From Lentisphaerae bacterium ADurb.Bin082 (GTDB lineage Bacteria; Verrucomicrobiota; Lentisphaeria; Oligosphaerales; Oligosphaeraceae), in contig MWEG01000123.1 in assembly GCA_002070945.1 (NCBI GenBank), forward strand, positions 38,112 to 102,111: a stretch of DNA of 64,000 bases, read 5' to 3'. Shown in pieces: positions 26,701 through 35,256 of the stretch (position 1 is the stretch's first letter; every line of letters begins with the position of its first letter). A program made the position numbers and the translations under genes. The notes under the pieces are model-generated. The model searched no databases and had not been told where the DNA came from. It saw nothing but the letters and a program-made list of their open reading frames with translations.

Positions 26701-27194
26701 AGAGCGCTACTGCCATCACCATGGCCGCCAAGTTGCGCAGTGGGCTTACCTTCACCCGCCGCATTGAACTGCTGCCGCAACGCTATGCGTTCCGTATCAC
26801 CTCAACGCTGTCGGGAACTCCCAGCAAGCAAGCGATTTTCCGCACGCATCCGACCTTTTACACGCCGGAGGTCACCCGGGTCTCCCTGCGTTTGCGGCGG
26901 CCAGACAATAGCTGGAAAGAATACAAAATACCGGATGACGGCACGACCGAGCTCTGGCTGCGTGGCGATGAAATGCCGGCAGGACAGTGGGCGATTGTGG
27001 ACCCGGTGCTGAAACGCGCCCTGGTCAACACGTTCGATGTCAACGAAGTGAGCATCTGCTACGCCAACTGGAATAAGTCCCTGAATCGCTGCAACCCGGA
27101 ACAGTGGAGCCGCACGGTTGACGCCAGTGAGACGTCCGGGCCGAGCATCACCAATACGTATGAATTCCTGCCGGAAGGCAAGTATCCCTGGTGA
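23709..27194 (+). CDS. Secreted DUF4838-type protein (glucuronidase-like architecture)
   Basis: 1161 residues with a signal peptide (MQRMCCFAAAMMFLSAAAFS). About 25-160 is a jelly-roll carbohydrate-binding-like region. About 160-345 is helical. About 345-467 resembles the N-terminal domain of GH67 alpha-glucuronidases (AIVLPASPSPAEQHAAAEL, NGVLYAVYTFLEKFLDCRWF). About 514-764 is the DUF4838 barrel: VSQNDNQRYCRCEKC, then LHFVNAVANAIADEFPDI and EESTSANGNHLEHLRTY. The last 240 residues (VITLENDFLSLDVVPAMGGRIWR) look like a mutarotase-type beta-sandwich (DUF5107-like). Catalysis is not proven for DUF4838; a role on acidic polysaccharide is inferred. The start is at 23709 with GGAAAG upstream, not the weaker in-frame starts before it. 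Confidence 0.78.
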   Translation: MQRMCCFAAAMMFLSAAAFSQVEYPDGGFEKHPRHDGPVRTGQGSGRCIFEKAPRYGFWQNQGVAVEPFALYRASIYIQGQRTAGGGNTIMTYHATPFGWDFVHGVQLPEKAEDWTRQEVDFYGPTDQARMVLIENSVGLTCQYYLDDLSITRLMTPAEHIATLEAKKERSVKENSLLAYYYHSTGKTEAWERLLADADAATKVAMLGLQAHQATTPAEVSQRLGELLKLNPFANYRGGGNLVKALLARLPASEQERVCLEAVLTTRGTVGTVNALALTPLDRAAKTLQQRQQAVEQGEAVLKQLQALPGNPELAKEISRRSDHLAAAQKALAEYRSSLGSCRISLDSRPLRPDTHAIVLPASPSPAEQHAAAELAMHLEMMMGVSLPIVSEAEVGRRLPLIIGRGALLAKHGITVDYERLGREGIHLESSQGALVLAGSQTNGVLYAVYTFLEKFLDCRWFTQDCTRIPRRSNYAISNVRYVFIPELELRGNTYPGSRMTEFAVRNKFNGDQVRIPSPAWGEKVTYAGFVHTFQSLVPPATYAVEHPEYYSLIDGQRVTEDSQLCLTNPDVLRIAIESVRERLRRRPDVRIVSVSQNDNQRYCRCEKCMALAEHEGGQIGPLLHFVNAVANAIADEFPDISVDTLAYQYTRKPPKHVRPAPNVIIRLCSIECCFLHPLETCPRNESFAEDIKGWNAICKRLHIWDYTVNYTNILLPFPNFEVLQPNIDFFIRHGVVGIFEESTSANGNHLEHLRTYVMAKCLWDRRQDPQVLIREFTDAYYGAAAPFIRDYIDLLHRVICHKRDIHIGCFAAPSRYLYEPELIRDSLKLFDQAEAAVAGDETLSRRVENARMGLMYVQIISGGKKQYAYDSGKLSQKHGVDPALLERFVAAVRGAKVNKVANGERGLVENFLKSLPAPSAKAIPVITLENDFLSLDVVPAMGGRIWRGTEKLTGNPIFSVYGSEEEGYEAFEAGYEEYGSNDYRGLGWNEEYTVKEQSATAITMAAKLRSGLTFTRRIELLPQRYAFRITSTLSGTPSKQAIFRTHPTFYTPEVTRVSLRLRRPDNSWKEYKIPDDGTTELWLRGDEMPAGQWAIVDPVLKRALVNTFDVNEVSICYANWNKSLNRCNPEQWSRTVDASETSGPSITNTYEFLPEGKYPW

Positions 27195-27224
27195 GCCGTG
27201 CTTGAGCTTGCCGTACGTAGACCC

Positions 27225-27545
27225 CATCCAAAAAGGATTTTCTTCAAAACGGCGTTTATGTGTCACCCCTGGCGGGGCTCAAAATTATTATACGCCTCAC
27301 CCAGGGCTTCGCTACGCTCACCCTGGGTTTTTATGTTGCTGGCCCTTTGAGCCGCCAGACTTTATGACAACCAGCGTCCATAACGTTCGCAGCCGCAAAG
27401 CGGCAAAAGCCCGGAGGGCGACACCTAGAAGCCCAGGGTAAGCCGGACCGCCAGGCCCGGCGCAGCCCTGGGTGAGATGGCATATATTTGGAGTCCTGTA
27501 AGGGTGACACATAAATTTTAGGTTGTAGACGCTATAGTCCACCCT
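27225..27545 (+). repeat. Dispersed palindromic repeat family R1, copy 1 (long form)
   Basis: The core, 27255-27515, has perfect 14-bp inverted ends (TTTATGTGTCACCC). The imperfect arms extend about 50 bp, each ending in CTCACCCAGGGCT. Between the arms is an extra block (27327-27446) absent from copy 3. Conserved flanks are GGATTTTCTTCAAAAC on the left and GTCCACCCTAAGCC on the right. No coding capacity. Copies 2 and 3 are at 35121-35256 and 48930-49131. The rest of the 548-bp gap holds AGCTTGCCGTACGT (27205) and AGTTCAGCTTCAGCTTGC (27588), both repeated near 35.6 kb. Confidence 0.85.
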
Positions 27546-27742
27546 AAGCCTTTCGTGGTTAAAAACCTTTTTGGGCACCTTCTATGTAGTTCAGCTTCAG
27601 CTTGCAGTATGTAGTTCAAGCGTAATGGGTCAGGCTTCTGCAGTGCCTTTGCAAGGCACCGCTTTCTCGGTGCCCAATACTGCAAGCATTCATCACAACT
27701 CTTTGCACATTAACTATTTAAGAAAGCATAGAGAAACAGCTC

Positions 27743-28726
27743 ATGTCACAGAAAAGAGCCACTATTAAGGACATTGCGGAAGCTACCGGCTTTAGTACTG
27801 CCACCGTGAGTTACGTACTCTCCGGAAAACTGCTCCAGCGAATCAACCAGCAAACGCAGGACATTATCCGGAAGAAAGCGGAAGAGTTGAATTATCTCCC
27901 GAATTTTCTTGCCCGTAGCCTGAAGGCTGGTCAGAGCGGCTTTGTCGCCGTGCTTCTCGATAAGTTTGACGAAAGCTTTGTACCGGAAATTATTGCTGGT
28001 GCGGAGGAGGTATTAAACCAAAATGATTACAATATGGTTCTTTGTCATTTAAATTCCCTTGAAGAGGTTCAGCACAAGGTAAATCGCCTGCTTTCCCATT
28101 CCATGGATGGCTTCATTATTCGAAGCGGCCTTTTTGATGCCATAAACCAGAGCCACTCCATCATTCCCTCGACTCTGCCATGCGTCCGGGTGGCGCGTCC
28201 GCCAACGGCCGAGCACCCCGCCGCCTTAGTAAGCCTGGAAAAAATCGTCAAGCTCACCGTTGAATACTTACTTGCAAAAGGCCACCATTGCCTAGCAATC
28301 GATGACAGCATCCCAAAATCCAGACGCGATGGCCTGGCGAACCTCCTAACCTCCATCGGAAAACCTGCCCCATTGCTCATTTCCAGCCAAGACCCGGATG
28401 AAATACTGGATGCGATGACCACTTTGCACAACCAGGCAACAGTACTGCTTTCAAACGACCGGTCGGCAGTAGATATCCTGCTGCGGGCACAGGAGCGAAA
28501 AATAAAAATCCCGCAGCAATTCTCCCTGCTTGGAAACGATGGCCTGGATTACGGAAAATACACAACACCAGCATTGACCACCATTGCACAACCGCGAAGC
28601 GAACAGGGAGCTTGCGCCGCTCAACTGCTCATGCAGTGGATACAAACTAAAAAGAAACCGAAAACAAAGTTGCTTATGCCGTACCTAATCGAACGGAAAA
28701 GCGTGAAAAAATATTCGGCAAAATAA
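27743..28726 (+). CDS. LacI-family transcriptional regulator
   Basis: 327 residues. The helix-turn-helix is TIKDIAEATGFSTATVSYVLSG (about 7-28), with the hinge around LPNFLARSLKAG (about 53-64). The periplasmic-binding-protein-like effector domain follows (FVAVLLDKFDESFVPEIIAGAEEVL onward). The effector is presumably a sugar released by the neighbouring hydrolases. An 18-bp palindrome with a central CG, the LacI-family operator pattern, lies at 28771-28788, just downstream of this gene and upstream of the pseudopilin/GH pair, so a local repressor role is likely. Base composition is lower in GC than the genes before it. Confidence 0.9.
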   Translation: MSQKRATIKDIAEATGFSTATVSYVLSGKLLQRINQQTQDIIRKKAEELNYLPNFLARSLKAGQSGFVAVLLDKFDESFVPEIIAGAEEVLNQNDYNMVLCHLNSLEEVQHKVNRLLSHSMDGFIIRSGLFDAINQSHSIIPSTLPCVRVARPPTAEHPAALVSLEKIVKLTVEYLLAKGHHCLAIDDSIPKSRRDGLANLLTSIGKPAPLLISSQDPDEILDAMTTLHNQATVLLSNDRSAVDILLRAQERKIKIPQQFSLLGNDGLDYGKYTTPALTTIAQPRSEQGACAAQLLMQWIQTKKKPKTKLLMPYLIERKSVKKYSAK

Positions 28727-29074
28727 TTTTTCCCCGGACTTGCAAATATTTTATTTGCTAATACATTAAGTGTTTAAACGATTAAACAAGTGTTTTTTGG
28801 GGAACTCTTTGGCTGTTGGGATATACGCTTGCGTTATTTTCCGGATGATAGGGATTGTCTGGCGAAGAATTTTCTTTTTCCTGGTCTATCTTCTCGAAGC
28901 TGGTAATTTTGTTTGCCTGGCAGCCTTTGCTGCTTGTGATTTTTTCACTTTTAAAAGCAAGAGGGTAATCATAACAAGTGTAAAGCCTTCATGCAACATT
29001 TACAACAAGTGACAACAACGGTAGCTTATTGTCGTATTCATTTAAACTCGGCAGTCTCAGGCAAGGAGGCAAAC
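28727..29074. other. Leader region between LacI gene and pseudopilin
   Basis: It contains the promoter/operator listed next. An 80-codon hydrophobic open frame at 28770-29012 starts inside the operator, lacks a ribosome site and is probably chance. The rest is AT-rich untranslated leader. Confidence 0.5.
28740..28788 (+). promoter_or_regulatory. Promoter with LacI-type operator
   Basis: TTGCAA (28740-28745) and TACATT (28762-28767), 16 apart, form a plausible sigma-70 promoter. Overlapping it is GCAAATA-N3-TATTTGC (28742-28758, perfect 7-bp arms). Directly after the -10 is TGTTTAAACGATTAAACA (28771-28788), a palindrome with central CG like LacI-family operators. A repressor here would block the pseudopilin and GH genes. 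Confidence 0.6.
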
Positions 29075-29899
29075 ATGGCAACCGCAAAAAATTACAGGCC
29101 GCGGTCACAATCTGTCGCTCAATCGTCTTTGTTCAGGTATCAAAGCGTTGTCCGCAGCGGCGGCTTTCTGAGTTCTTCCATGTGTCATAACTCCTTTACC
29201 TTGATTGAATTGCTGGTTGTGATCGCCATCATTGCGATCCTTGCCGCGATGCTGCTGCCGGCCTTGAGCAAGGCGCGCACCAAAGCGATGACGATATCTT
29301 GCACAAGCAACCTGCGCCAGACCGGCATCGGCGCGCAGATGTATGCGGATGATTCTGAAGGGTATTTTCCTGTGCGGGCATCCAGCAAACAATACTGGGC
29401 ATACGTACTCGGGCCGAAGGGTCTGCATTATGTCGATTATGGAATAACCATCTGCCCAGCTTTTCCGCCGTCAGTTCGAGCTGCCAACCAAGACTTCTTC
29501 CATTATCTGACGTATGGGCAACTGTGTATCTATGACCCGGATAACGTAACCAATACTGCCCAAAACCATGAAATAAACAGTTTCCGAACGACAAGACTAT
29601 ATAGCGTCGCAAACACGGAAGTCTTCGGGGATTCCATCCATCTTAATCCGCCGGCTTGGGTGAAGAATGGCGGATACAGCGAGGGAAAAGTCCAGTATGC
29701 TTTTGTTCGCAAAAATTACACCAGCACCCAGAATACAGCTCTGCACATGCGGCACGCTCTCAAAGCAAATTTTTTGTGGGCTGACGGTCATGTTTCGCCG
29801 GCAGATGCCAATACAGAAATTGTGAAGGAAAGATATTACCCTGCCTATGGAATAAAGCCTGTAGACAACTGCTATCCAATCAGTTACGACATGGATTAA
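29075..29899 (+). CDS. Type II secretion/pilin-like pseudopilin (N-terminal methylation motif)
   Basis: 274 residues. The segment [17 protein letters not shown] begins about residue 41, followed by [10 protein letters not shown]. The body is a globular beta-rich domain and ends with [12 protein letters not shown], the H-x-DG motif seen in the large pseudopilin family of Planctomycetes and Lentisphaerae. The residue before the +1 Phe is Ser, where prepilin peptidases normally need Gly. The ATG at 29075 has AAGGAGG five bases upstream, giving an unusually long 40-residue leader; an ATG at 29180 would give a short leader but has no ribosome site. It lies between a LacI regulator and a giant secreted hydrolase (171 bp gap). 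Confidence 0.88.
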   Translation: MATAKNYRPRSQSVAQSSLFRYQSVVRSGGFLSSSMCHNSFTLIELLVVIAIIAILAAMLLPALSKARTKAMTISCTSNLRQTGIGAQMYADDSEGYFPVRASSKQYWAYVLGPKGLHYVDYGITICPAFPPSVRAANQDFFHYLTYGQLCIYDPDNVTNTAQNHEINSFRTTRLYSVANTEVFGDSIHLNPPAWVKNGGYSEGKVQYAFVRKNYTSTQNTALHMRHALKANFLWADGHVSPADANTEIVKERYYPAYGIKPVDNCYPISYDMD

Positions 29900-30070
29900 T
29901 TGAGAGCAGGCGACGTGGGTGCATGCGGACTAGTCCGTAAATATCCATTGGACTGTTCAGAAAGGCGAAGCTGCCTCTAAAATCATCGCTTTCACTGTTA
30001 GGCCGGCGCTCCTTCTTTATTCATTCATAGCGATTGACTCTTCATTGACATCAGGAAAGAAAAAATCATA

Positions 30071-33000
30071 ATGCCTAAGCACATTGTTGCAAGTCTCGGA
30101 AGTTTGGCGCTGTTTCTTTCATTCTCGACGGCTGTTGCGGAAACAAATATGCAAACGGAAACGCAACTCAAATATATGAAAACGGAGTATTGGAGCGGGG
30201 CTACCGGCGGCAACGCCCGCATTGCACCCAGCATTTCCCTGGTTGACAGCCCTGTCGGCAAGGCGATTCGCGCCAGCGTCGAATCACCGGGAGATTACCA
30301 GGGTTTGAACCTGCATCTGCCTGAAAAAATCGATCTTCGGAAAACCGGGGCGATCTCCTTTGACATTGAGCAGACTGCCTATAAGGGAAATGGGCAGGCA
30401 GCAGTCATGCTGATCTTTCCTACCGGCTCCGGGCTGCTTGCCACCCCCGAATTCAACGCCTCTGGCTGGAGGCATGTGCACATTCCCATGGATGTGCGAA
30501 CTCTGAAGTCACTGGGTTCGCAAAGCTCACCTGCTCTTGGTGAAATCAAAGAAATCCGTTTCTCCCTGTTTTCAGCATTGAAAACCCCTGGCCAGCATTT
30601 GTCCATTGCCAACCTCAAATTCCACCCGCCTGTCATCGAGGAGGGGCCTGTGACTGTCGCCGGATACCGTTACAACGCCACTCCAACTAGAGGAGATAAT
30701 TCCTGCACCTGGCTGACTGACGGCAAAGTAGACCGCGAACGGCAGGTCTTTTTCCGGGAATACAGTGATGAACCGGATATCACGTTTGACTTGGGCGCCC
30801 TCTATTTGATTCGAAAATTTGAGCTGGAGGCCATTGCCATCCCCAGCCAGAATATCTCGGAAATCCTGCTTTACACCAGTTTTGATGGAAAAGACTGGAA
30901 AATGGCCCAGCATATACCCAACCTTGATGCTGGAACAGAAGAAAAACAATACAGCATCGCAGCCGATCAGCTCAATCTGCTCGCAAGATATATTCGCGTT
31001 CATGCCGGGCGCAACCGCACCGACTTCCCATTGCGATTCGCCGAAATCACCTTCTCGGGAAAACTGCCGACTGACGCGGAAATGGCGAGGGCCACAGCAC
31101 AACAATATGACCTTGGCCCAGAATTGCCAGCCCCCAACGAAGCCAATTACTGGAAATTTTCCGGCCTGGACGGCACGGTCTGGATTCATCGCCAGAACGG
31201 GATTCTTGTCCGCTACGAAAACCAGGGAAGGCTGCTGGCAGAACGCCTGTTTTCACGCTATGAACTCTCGGACGGAAAAAATCCGGTGAAAGCAGATGCC
31301 TACAGTGATCACGTGCTTTCCGGAAAGCTGGAAAGCCCCGGGGTTTTCCTTGTCACCACGAGCAACCCGGCTCTTCCGGGAATCACCTTTGAGCATCGCT
31401 ATCGTTGGGTTGCCGAAGGTCTGAGCGTCGAATTGGGCTTTGTCAGCAACCGCACAGACCGTAAGATTCTGTTTACTGCAACCGAGGTGGTGCTCCCCCA
31501 GGAACTCCGCAATGGAGGACTGTATGAAACCTGGGGCGCCGGACATGACGTGCAACATAAATTTGCTCATGAAATCACCTTCGATTTCCCCGCCGACAGC
31601 GGGCCAGTGACCATTTTTGAGGCGCCGGAACTCCCCCTGACTTTGCTGCATTATCGCTTTAAATACAACGGCCGCTACGTGCAAATCGGCTCAGGGGTGG
31701 TCACGGTTTCCGGATTCGGTGACAAGCGCACCATTTTCACAGCCACAGGATGGATTCTTGGGGACGGCCTGTTTGCCTTGACCAGCGACGGGGCAAGCGG
31801 GAAAGTTGAATCACGCCTGACCGTGCAAACGGGTGACCTGACAGACGCCTTTGATCAATACCTCGCTTTGCCGGAAGTCAAGCAATTCCGCTCCCAAATC
31901 AAACGTGCTTCATGGCTGAAAGACCTGCGCTACTACTCGACGGGACCAGGATGGGACGGCCCCTTCGGCGACAATATGCAACGAGCAGCTGAAAATGCCA
32001 GTGCCATGATCCGTGAGGGCTGGGTCAACCTGAGTACGGCCATGGTTCAATTCCCCTGGGGCGACTTTCCCACTTCCGGCGAATTGAACACTCTGCGCGG
32101 AGGTAAAATTCAAGTCAATGAATTACGGCAGAAGTTGCGGCAAATAAAAAAACACCCGGTAAAAATTTCGCAGTACACCTGGCTGTGGAGTGCATCCTGG
32201 AACAGTAAAATCTACCAGGAGCACCCGGACTGGTTCATACGCTATAATGCCCAAGGCAATGAAACCAGCTTCTTCCCCGGATACTCGCAGAATTTCTACC
32301 GTCTGGTCGGAATACCGGAATCCCGCGCTGAAATTGTCCGCTCAATGAATGCAGTGATGGATACGTATCTTTCCGATGTATGGTATCTTGACGGCGGCGG
32401 GTCGCCTTCGAGCATTGATTGGGCAACGATGCGAATCGATGAACCGGATGCATGGGACAACACCCTGCTGGAAGTGCGACAGACCATCCAGCAAAAAGCC
32501 CCGGAACGGGCGGTTTTCTTCAACAATCCTGAAAACCCCATCGGAGATATGGGGTATCTTGAAAGCTTTGGCGGCATCCTGACCACCAACTGGCGCGATG
32601 GCGCCACCTGGATGTATAAATTCAAACTCTGGCAAAGACCGGATCCACTCTTTTCACCGCTCTATATTTACTGGCTTCCAGGCGTTGATCAGGCCATGCG
32701 GCATTATATCATCGGAACCGGACTGGGAATGACCACATATACCACCGATTTGCGTGGGGATGTTTCCTATATGTCGGCTCAACAGCAAAGTCGGATGGCC
32801 AGGCTGGCCAATGCAGCAATACAACCCAACTGGCGTTACAATCCCAAAGAAACGCTGGAAGTGATGCCGCTGACACTGGGAAATGCAGCCTGGCTGTTCA
32901 TGAAGGAGCACGGCGAGAAGCACGTCGAAAAATCCGTGTCGGCCGACCCTGCCAAACTGGGCATGCGCAATCCAGAGCTGCCTCTCTACCACTGGTGCAT

Positions 33001-35071
33001 GACCGTCAAGCCGCATGCTATCCATAAGGGACTGCTGACCGAGTCCGAACGAGAGGCCGATTACCGCACATCGCGATGGCAAAATGACTTCGTGGTCATC
33101 CCGCGATTCCTTGGCACAGAAAAGTTGCCCGTTCGCATGAACCGCACATTTGCGTTTGCCCCCGATGAGCTCAAGCTGTGGATGGTCACGCAGAGCCCCG
33201 CCCTGGTCTATAGTGTGGACGGCTTGCGCAACCAGCTCTGGCTGCCTGACACCCTCGGCGTGAGAGTGGAAGGCACGGTCAGCAAGCAATCGATTGACCT
33301 CCTCGTTCAGTCTGAACGGAAAGAAGCTGAAATCGCGGCTCTGCTTCCTGCCGGTTTCCTGCCCGGCTCAATAAGCGTCAATGGCGCCCCGGCAACGCAT
33401 TCGGATTGTCTGGTGCTCGACGATACTCCTTTGGCGCTTGTTTCAGTGCCAAAGGGTCAAAGCAGAGTGAAAATCCAGTTAACTCCAACGCCGCCGCTCA
33501 ACGGAGATGTCACCCTGCAGACCACCGCCGGAACCTCGGGAAATCTCCTCACCATGAAAATTTCGGCGCCGGCAGACGCCAGACTCCTGGCAGCGATTAC
33601 ATCAAACCATGACCTGGCCTGGAGCAGTGAAGTCCGCGCCGGAGAAGTCGCCATCAGACTTCCGACTGGCGTAACGGGTGGAGAGTATCAGGCGACTATC
33701 CACGATGGAACCGGAAAAAAGCGGGCTTCGGCCACCTTCCATCTGGCTTCCGGGAAACCAAAACACGACCGTTTCCAGGCTGCCCTGCCCTTGCAGCAGC
33801 ATTCTGAAGCAAAACCCCTTGATATCGACTTCAAAGAACGTGGCTTCAAACTGCTGGGAACAGCCGAGACGTACAGCATCGGCGCCGGAACAATGCATTT
33901 CAATCCGGATCAGGCAACATTAACCCTGACCATTGACAAAGCGCCGGATTCCCGCTGGTACATGGTTGGCGGAGCTTACGAACTGGAAGCAAAACGCTTC
34001 CTGAAGCTGAAACTTGCCGGCTCCTTCGGGAAATACAACCGGGAAGAAATGATCACGGGCGTAAAAGGCCTGGGAACCAATTATGATAGGCCCAACTGCT
34101 TCCTCGGACTGACCTTCGATTTCGGAGCAAATTCCGAAACCGAAAATGCCTATGTCAGCCGCACCCTGGGCGGAATCGGCCTGGCCTGGCCAACACGAAC
34201 ATCGCCGGAACCATCTGCCTGGGGAACAAAAAAACTGGCAGATATCATCAATGTAGTTTCCAGCTTTGCAGTCACTGAAAAAGACGAAGAGGAATTCTGG
34301 CTCGACCTCGATGCCGTCGGCGCTCCCGACAACTGGAATGGGAAACTCTGGCTGGGCGCCATGTACCAGGACGGCTCTCCAAACCGGGTGTTGGCATTGA
34401 CGATACTGGAAACAAGCGATAAACTGCCCGAAGGAGCGCAAGCCAACAAAATCTTTCCGCTTAAAGGAGGTAAAATCTCAATCAGCAAAACAACGGTGAA
34501 GCTCCCGTTTATTGTAAACGAAATCACTTTGGATGGAAACCTGGACGAGGCAGAATGGAAAAATGCCGTTGAATTCAAGGAACTGACGCAATTGTCCAGC
34601 CCAGGCATTGAAGGGCCGCCTACTCGTTTTTTGTTGCAGCGCGATAACGACAATCTATATCTTGCGGCAGAATTGACGGCAACAAGCGACAGCGGCTTTC
34701 AAAAGGATGAAAATCTTCGTCCATGGCGTTGCGACAGTATCGAAGTCTACTTGCAATCGAGGGATGCCAAGGAGGCTTTTGCGCAGTACATTATCGCAAC
34801 CAATGGTAGCACGCACAGCATGCACAAGACGTCAAAAGAACCCGGCGCAACGGGTAAAACTCTTCCCGCACCGCAATTCAAAGCCGTGGAAAGCAATGGA
34901 AAATGGCTGCTGGAAATGAAAATTCCCCTAGCTGTACTTGGCGCTGGAGCGGACAAAAGTGGCTTTAATCTTTGCCGAACTGTATCGAGCAGCGGAAATC
35001 AGTCCTACTACACCCTTGCCCCAGGCAATCAGTTTTCCAATATGGATCTGTTCGAGTTCGACTGGAATTAA
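30071..35071 (+). CDS. Giant secreted multidomain glycoside-hydrolase-like protein
   Basis: 1666 residues. Signal peptide MPKHIVASLGSLALFLSFSTAVAE. About 30-190: jelly-roll binding region. About 195-340: discoidin (F5/8 type C)-like domain (WLTDGKVDRE, ITFDLGALYLIRKFEL, ARYIRVHAG). About 350-590: beta-sandwich. About 600-950: barrel resembling GH31/GH36 enzymes (QYTWLWSASWNSKIYQEHPDWF; VWYLDGGG near 770 with a candidate catalytic Asp). About 1000-1470: further beta domains. About 1485-1666: CBM9-like domain (ITLDGNLDEAEW; then RCDSIEVYLQSR). It should act on a complex polysaccharide outside the cytoplasm. Linkage is unknown. It follows the pseudopilin gene and is likely co-transcribed under the LacI-type operator. 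Confidence 0.75.
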   Translation: MPKHIVASLGSLALFLSFSTAVAETNMQTETQLKYMKTEYWSGATGGNARIAPSISLVDSPVGKAIRASVESPGDYQGLNLHLPEKIDLRKTGAISFDIEQTAYKGNGQAAVMLIFPTGSGLLATPEFNASGWRHVHIPMDVRTLKSLGSQSSPALGEIKEIRFSLFSALKTPGQHLSIANLKFHPPVIEEGPVTVAGYRYNATPTRGDNSCTWLTDGKVDRERQVFFREYSDEPDITFDLGALYLIRKFELEAIAIPSQNISEILLYTSFDGKDWKMAQHIPNLDAGTEEKQYSIAADQLNLLARYIRVHAGRNRTDFPLRFAEITFSGKLPTDAEMARATAQQYDLGPELPAPNEANYWKFSGLDGTVWIHRQNGILVRYENQGRLLAERLFSRYELSDGKNPVKADAYSDHVLSGKLESPGVFLVTTSNPALPGITFEHRYRWVAEGLSVELGFVSNRTDRKILFTATEVVLPQELRNGGLYETWGAGHDVQHKFAHEITFDFPADSGPVTIFEAPELPLTLLHYRFKYNGRYVQIGSGVVTVSGFGDKRTIFTATGWILGDGLFALTSDGASGKVESRLTVQTGDLTDAFDQYLALPEVKQFRSQIKRASWLKDLRYYSTGPGWDGPFGDNMQRAAENASAMIREGWVNLSTAMVQFPWGDFPTSGELNTLRGGKIQVNELRQKLRQIKKHPVKISQYTWLWSASWNSKIYQEHPDWFIRYNAQGNETSFFPGYSQNFYRLVGIPESRAEIVRSMNAVMDTYLSDVWYLDGGGSPSSIDWATMRIDEPDAWDNTLLEVRQTIQQKAPERAVFFNNPENPIGDMGYLESFGGILTTNWRDGATWMYKFKLWQRPDPLFSPLYIYWLPGVDQAMRHYIIGTGLGMTTYTTDLRGDVSYMSAQQQSRMARLANAAIQPNWRYNPKETLEVMPLTLGNAAWLFMKEHGEKHVEKSVSADPAKLGMRNPELPLYHWCMTVKPHAIHKGLLTESEREADYRTSRWQNDFVVIPRFLGTEKLPVRMNRTFAFAPDELKLWMVTQSPALVYSVDGLRNQLWLPDTLGVRVEGTVSKQSIDLLVQSERKEAEIAALLPAGFLPGSISVNGAPATHSDCLVLDDTPLALVSVPKGQSRVKIQLTPTPPLNGDVTLQTTAGTSGNLLTMKISAPADARLLAAITSNHDLAWSSEVRAGEVAIRLPTGVTGGEYQATIHDGTGKKRASATFHLASGKPKHDRFQAALPLQQHSEAKPLDIDFKERGFKLLGTAETYSIGAGTMHFNPDQATLTLTIDKAPDSRWYMVGGAYELEAKRFLKLKLAGSFGKYNREEMITGVKGLGTNYDRPNCFLGLTFDFGANSETENAYVSRTLGGIGLAWPTRTSPEPSAWGTKKLADIINVVSSFAVTEKDEEEFWLDLDAVGAPDNWNGKLWLGAMYQDGSPNRVLALTILETSDKLPEGAQANKIFPLKGGKISISKTTVKLPFIVNEITLDGNLDEAEWKNAVEFKELTQLSSPGIEGPPTRFLLQRDNDNLYLAAELTATSDSGFQKDENLRPWRCDSIEVYLQSRDAKEAFAQYIIATNGSTHSMHKTSKEPGATGKTLPAPQFKAVESNGKWLLEMKIPLAVLGAGADKSGFNLCRTVSSSGNQSYYTLAPGNQFSNMDLFEFDWN

Positions 35072-35120
35072 TTCCACAGTCAGCCCATAGGCTTCAAAAA
35101 ACCACTTTTGCTTTCACCTT

Positions 35121-35256
35121 ATGCTACTATCCGCCAACTTCTTGTTTTTGGGGAAAGATTTTCTTCAAGTCAACGTTTATGTGTGACCCCTCCCGGGGGC
35201 AAAATTATATTCCATCTCACCCTGGGCTTCTATGTTGCTTGCCCTTTGGGCCGCCA
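35121..35256 (+). repeat. Dispersed repeat family R1, copy 2 (left arm only)
   Basis: It shares CTACTATC, CTTGTTTTTGGGGAAAGATT, GTTTATGTGTGACCCC, CAAAATTAT and CTCACCCTGGGCTT with copies 1 and 3. It also shares the internal block TATGTTGCTNGCCCTTTG with copy 1. The right arm is missing, so it is a decayed copy. Confidence 0.75.

Noticed and set aside
25767..26780. 337-codon minus-strand open frame
   Set aside because: Opposite the DUF4838 protein; composition rich in Gln/His/Arg as expected for a shadow frame.
27225..27545. Insertion sequence
   Set aside because: There are inverted ends but only 261 bp between them and no transposase, so it is at most a non-autonomous element.
28770..29012. 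80-codon hydrophobic open frame after the LacI gene
   Set aside because: It starts inside the operator palindrome, has no ribosome site and resembles nothing; I treat the region as untranslated leader.
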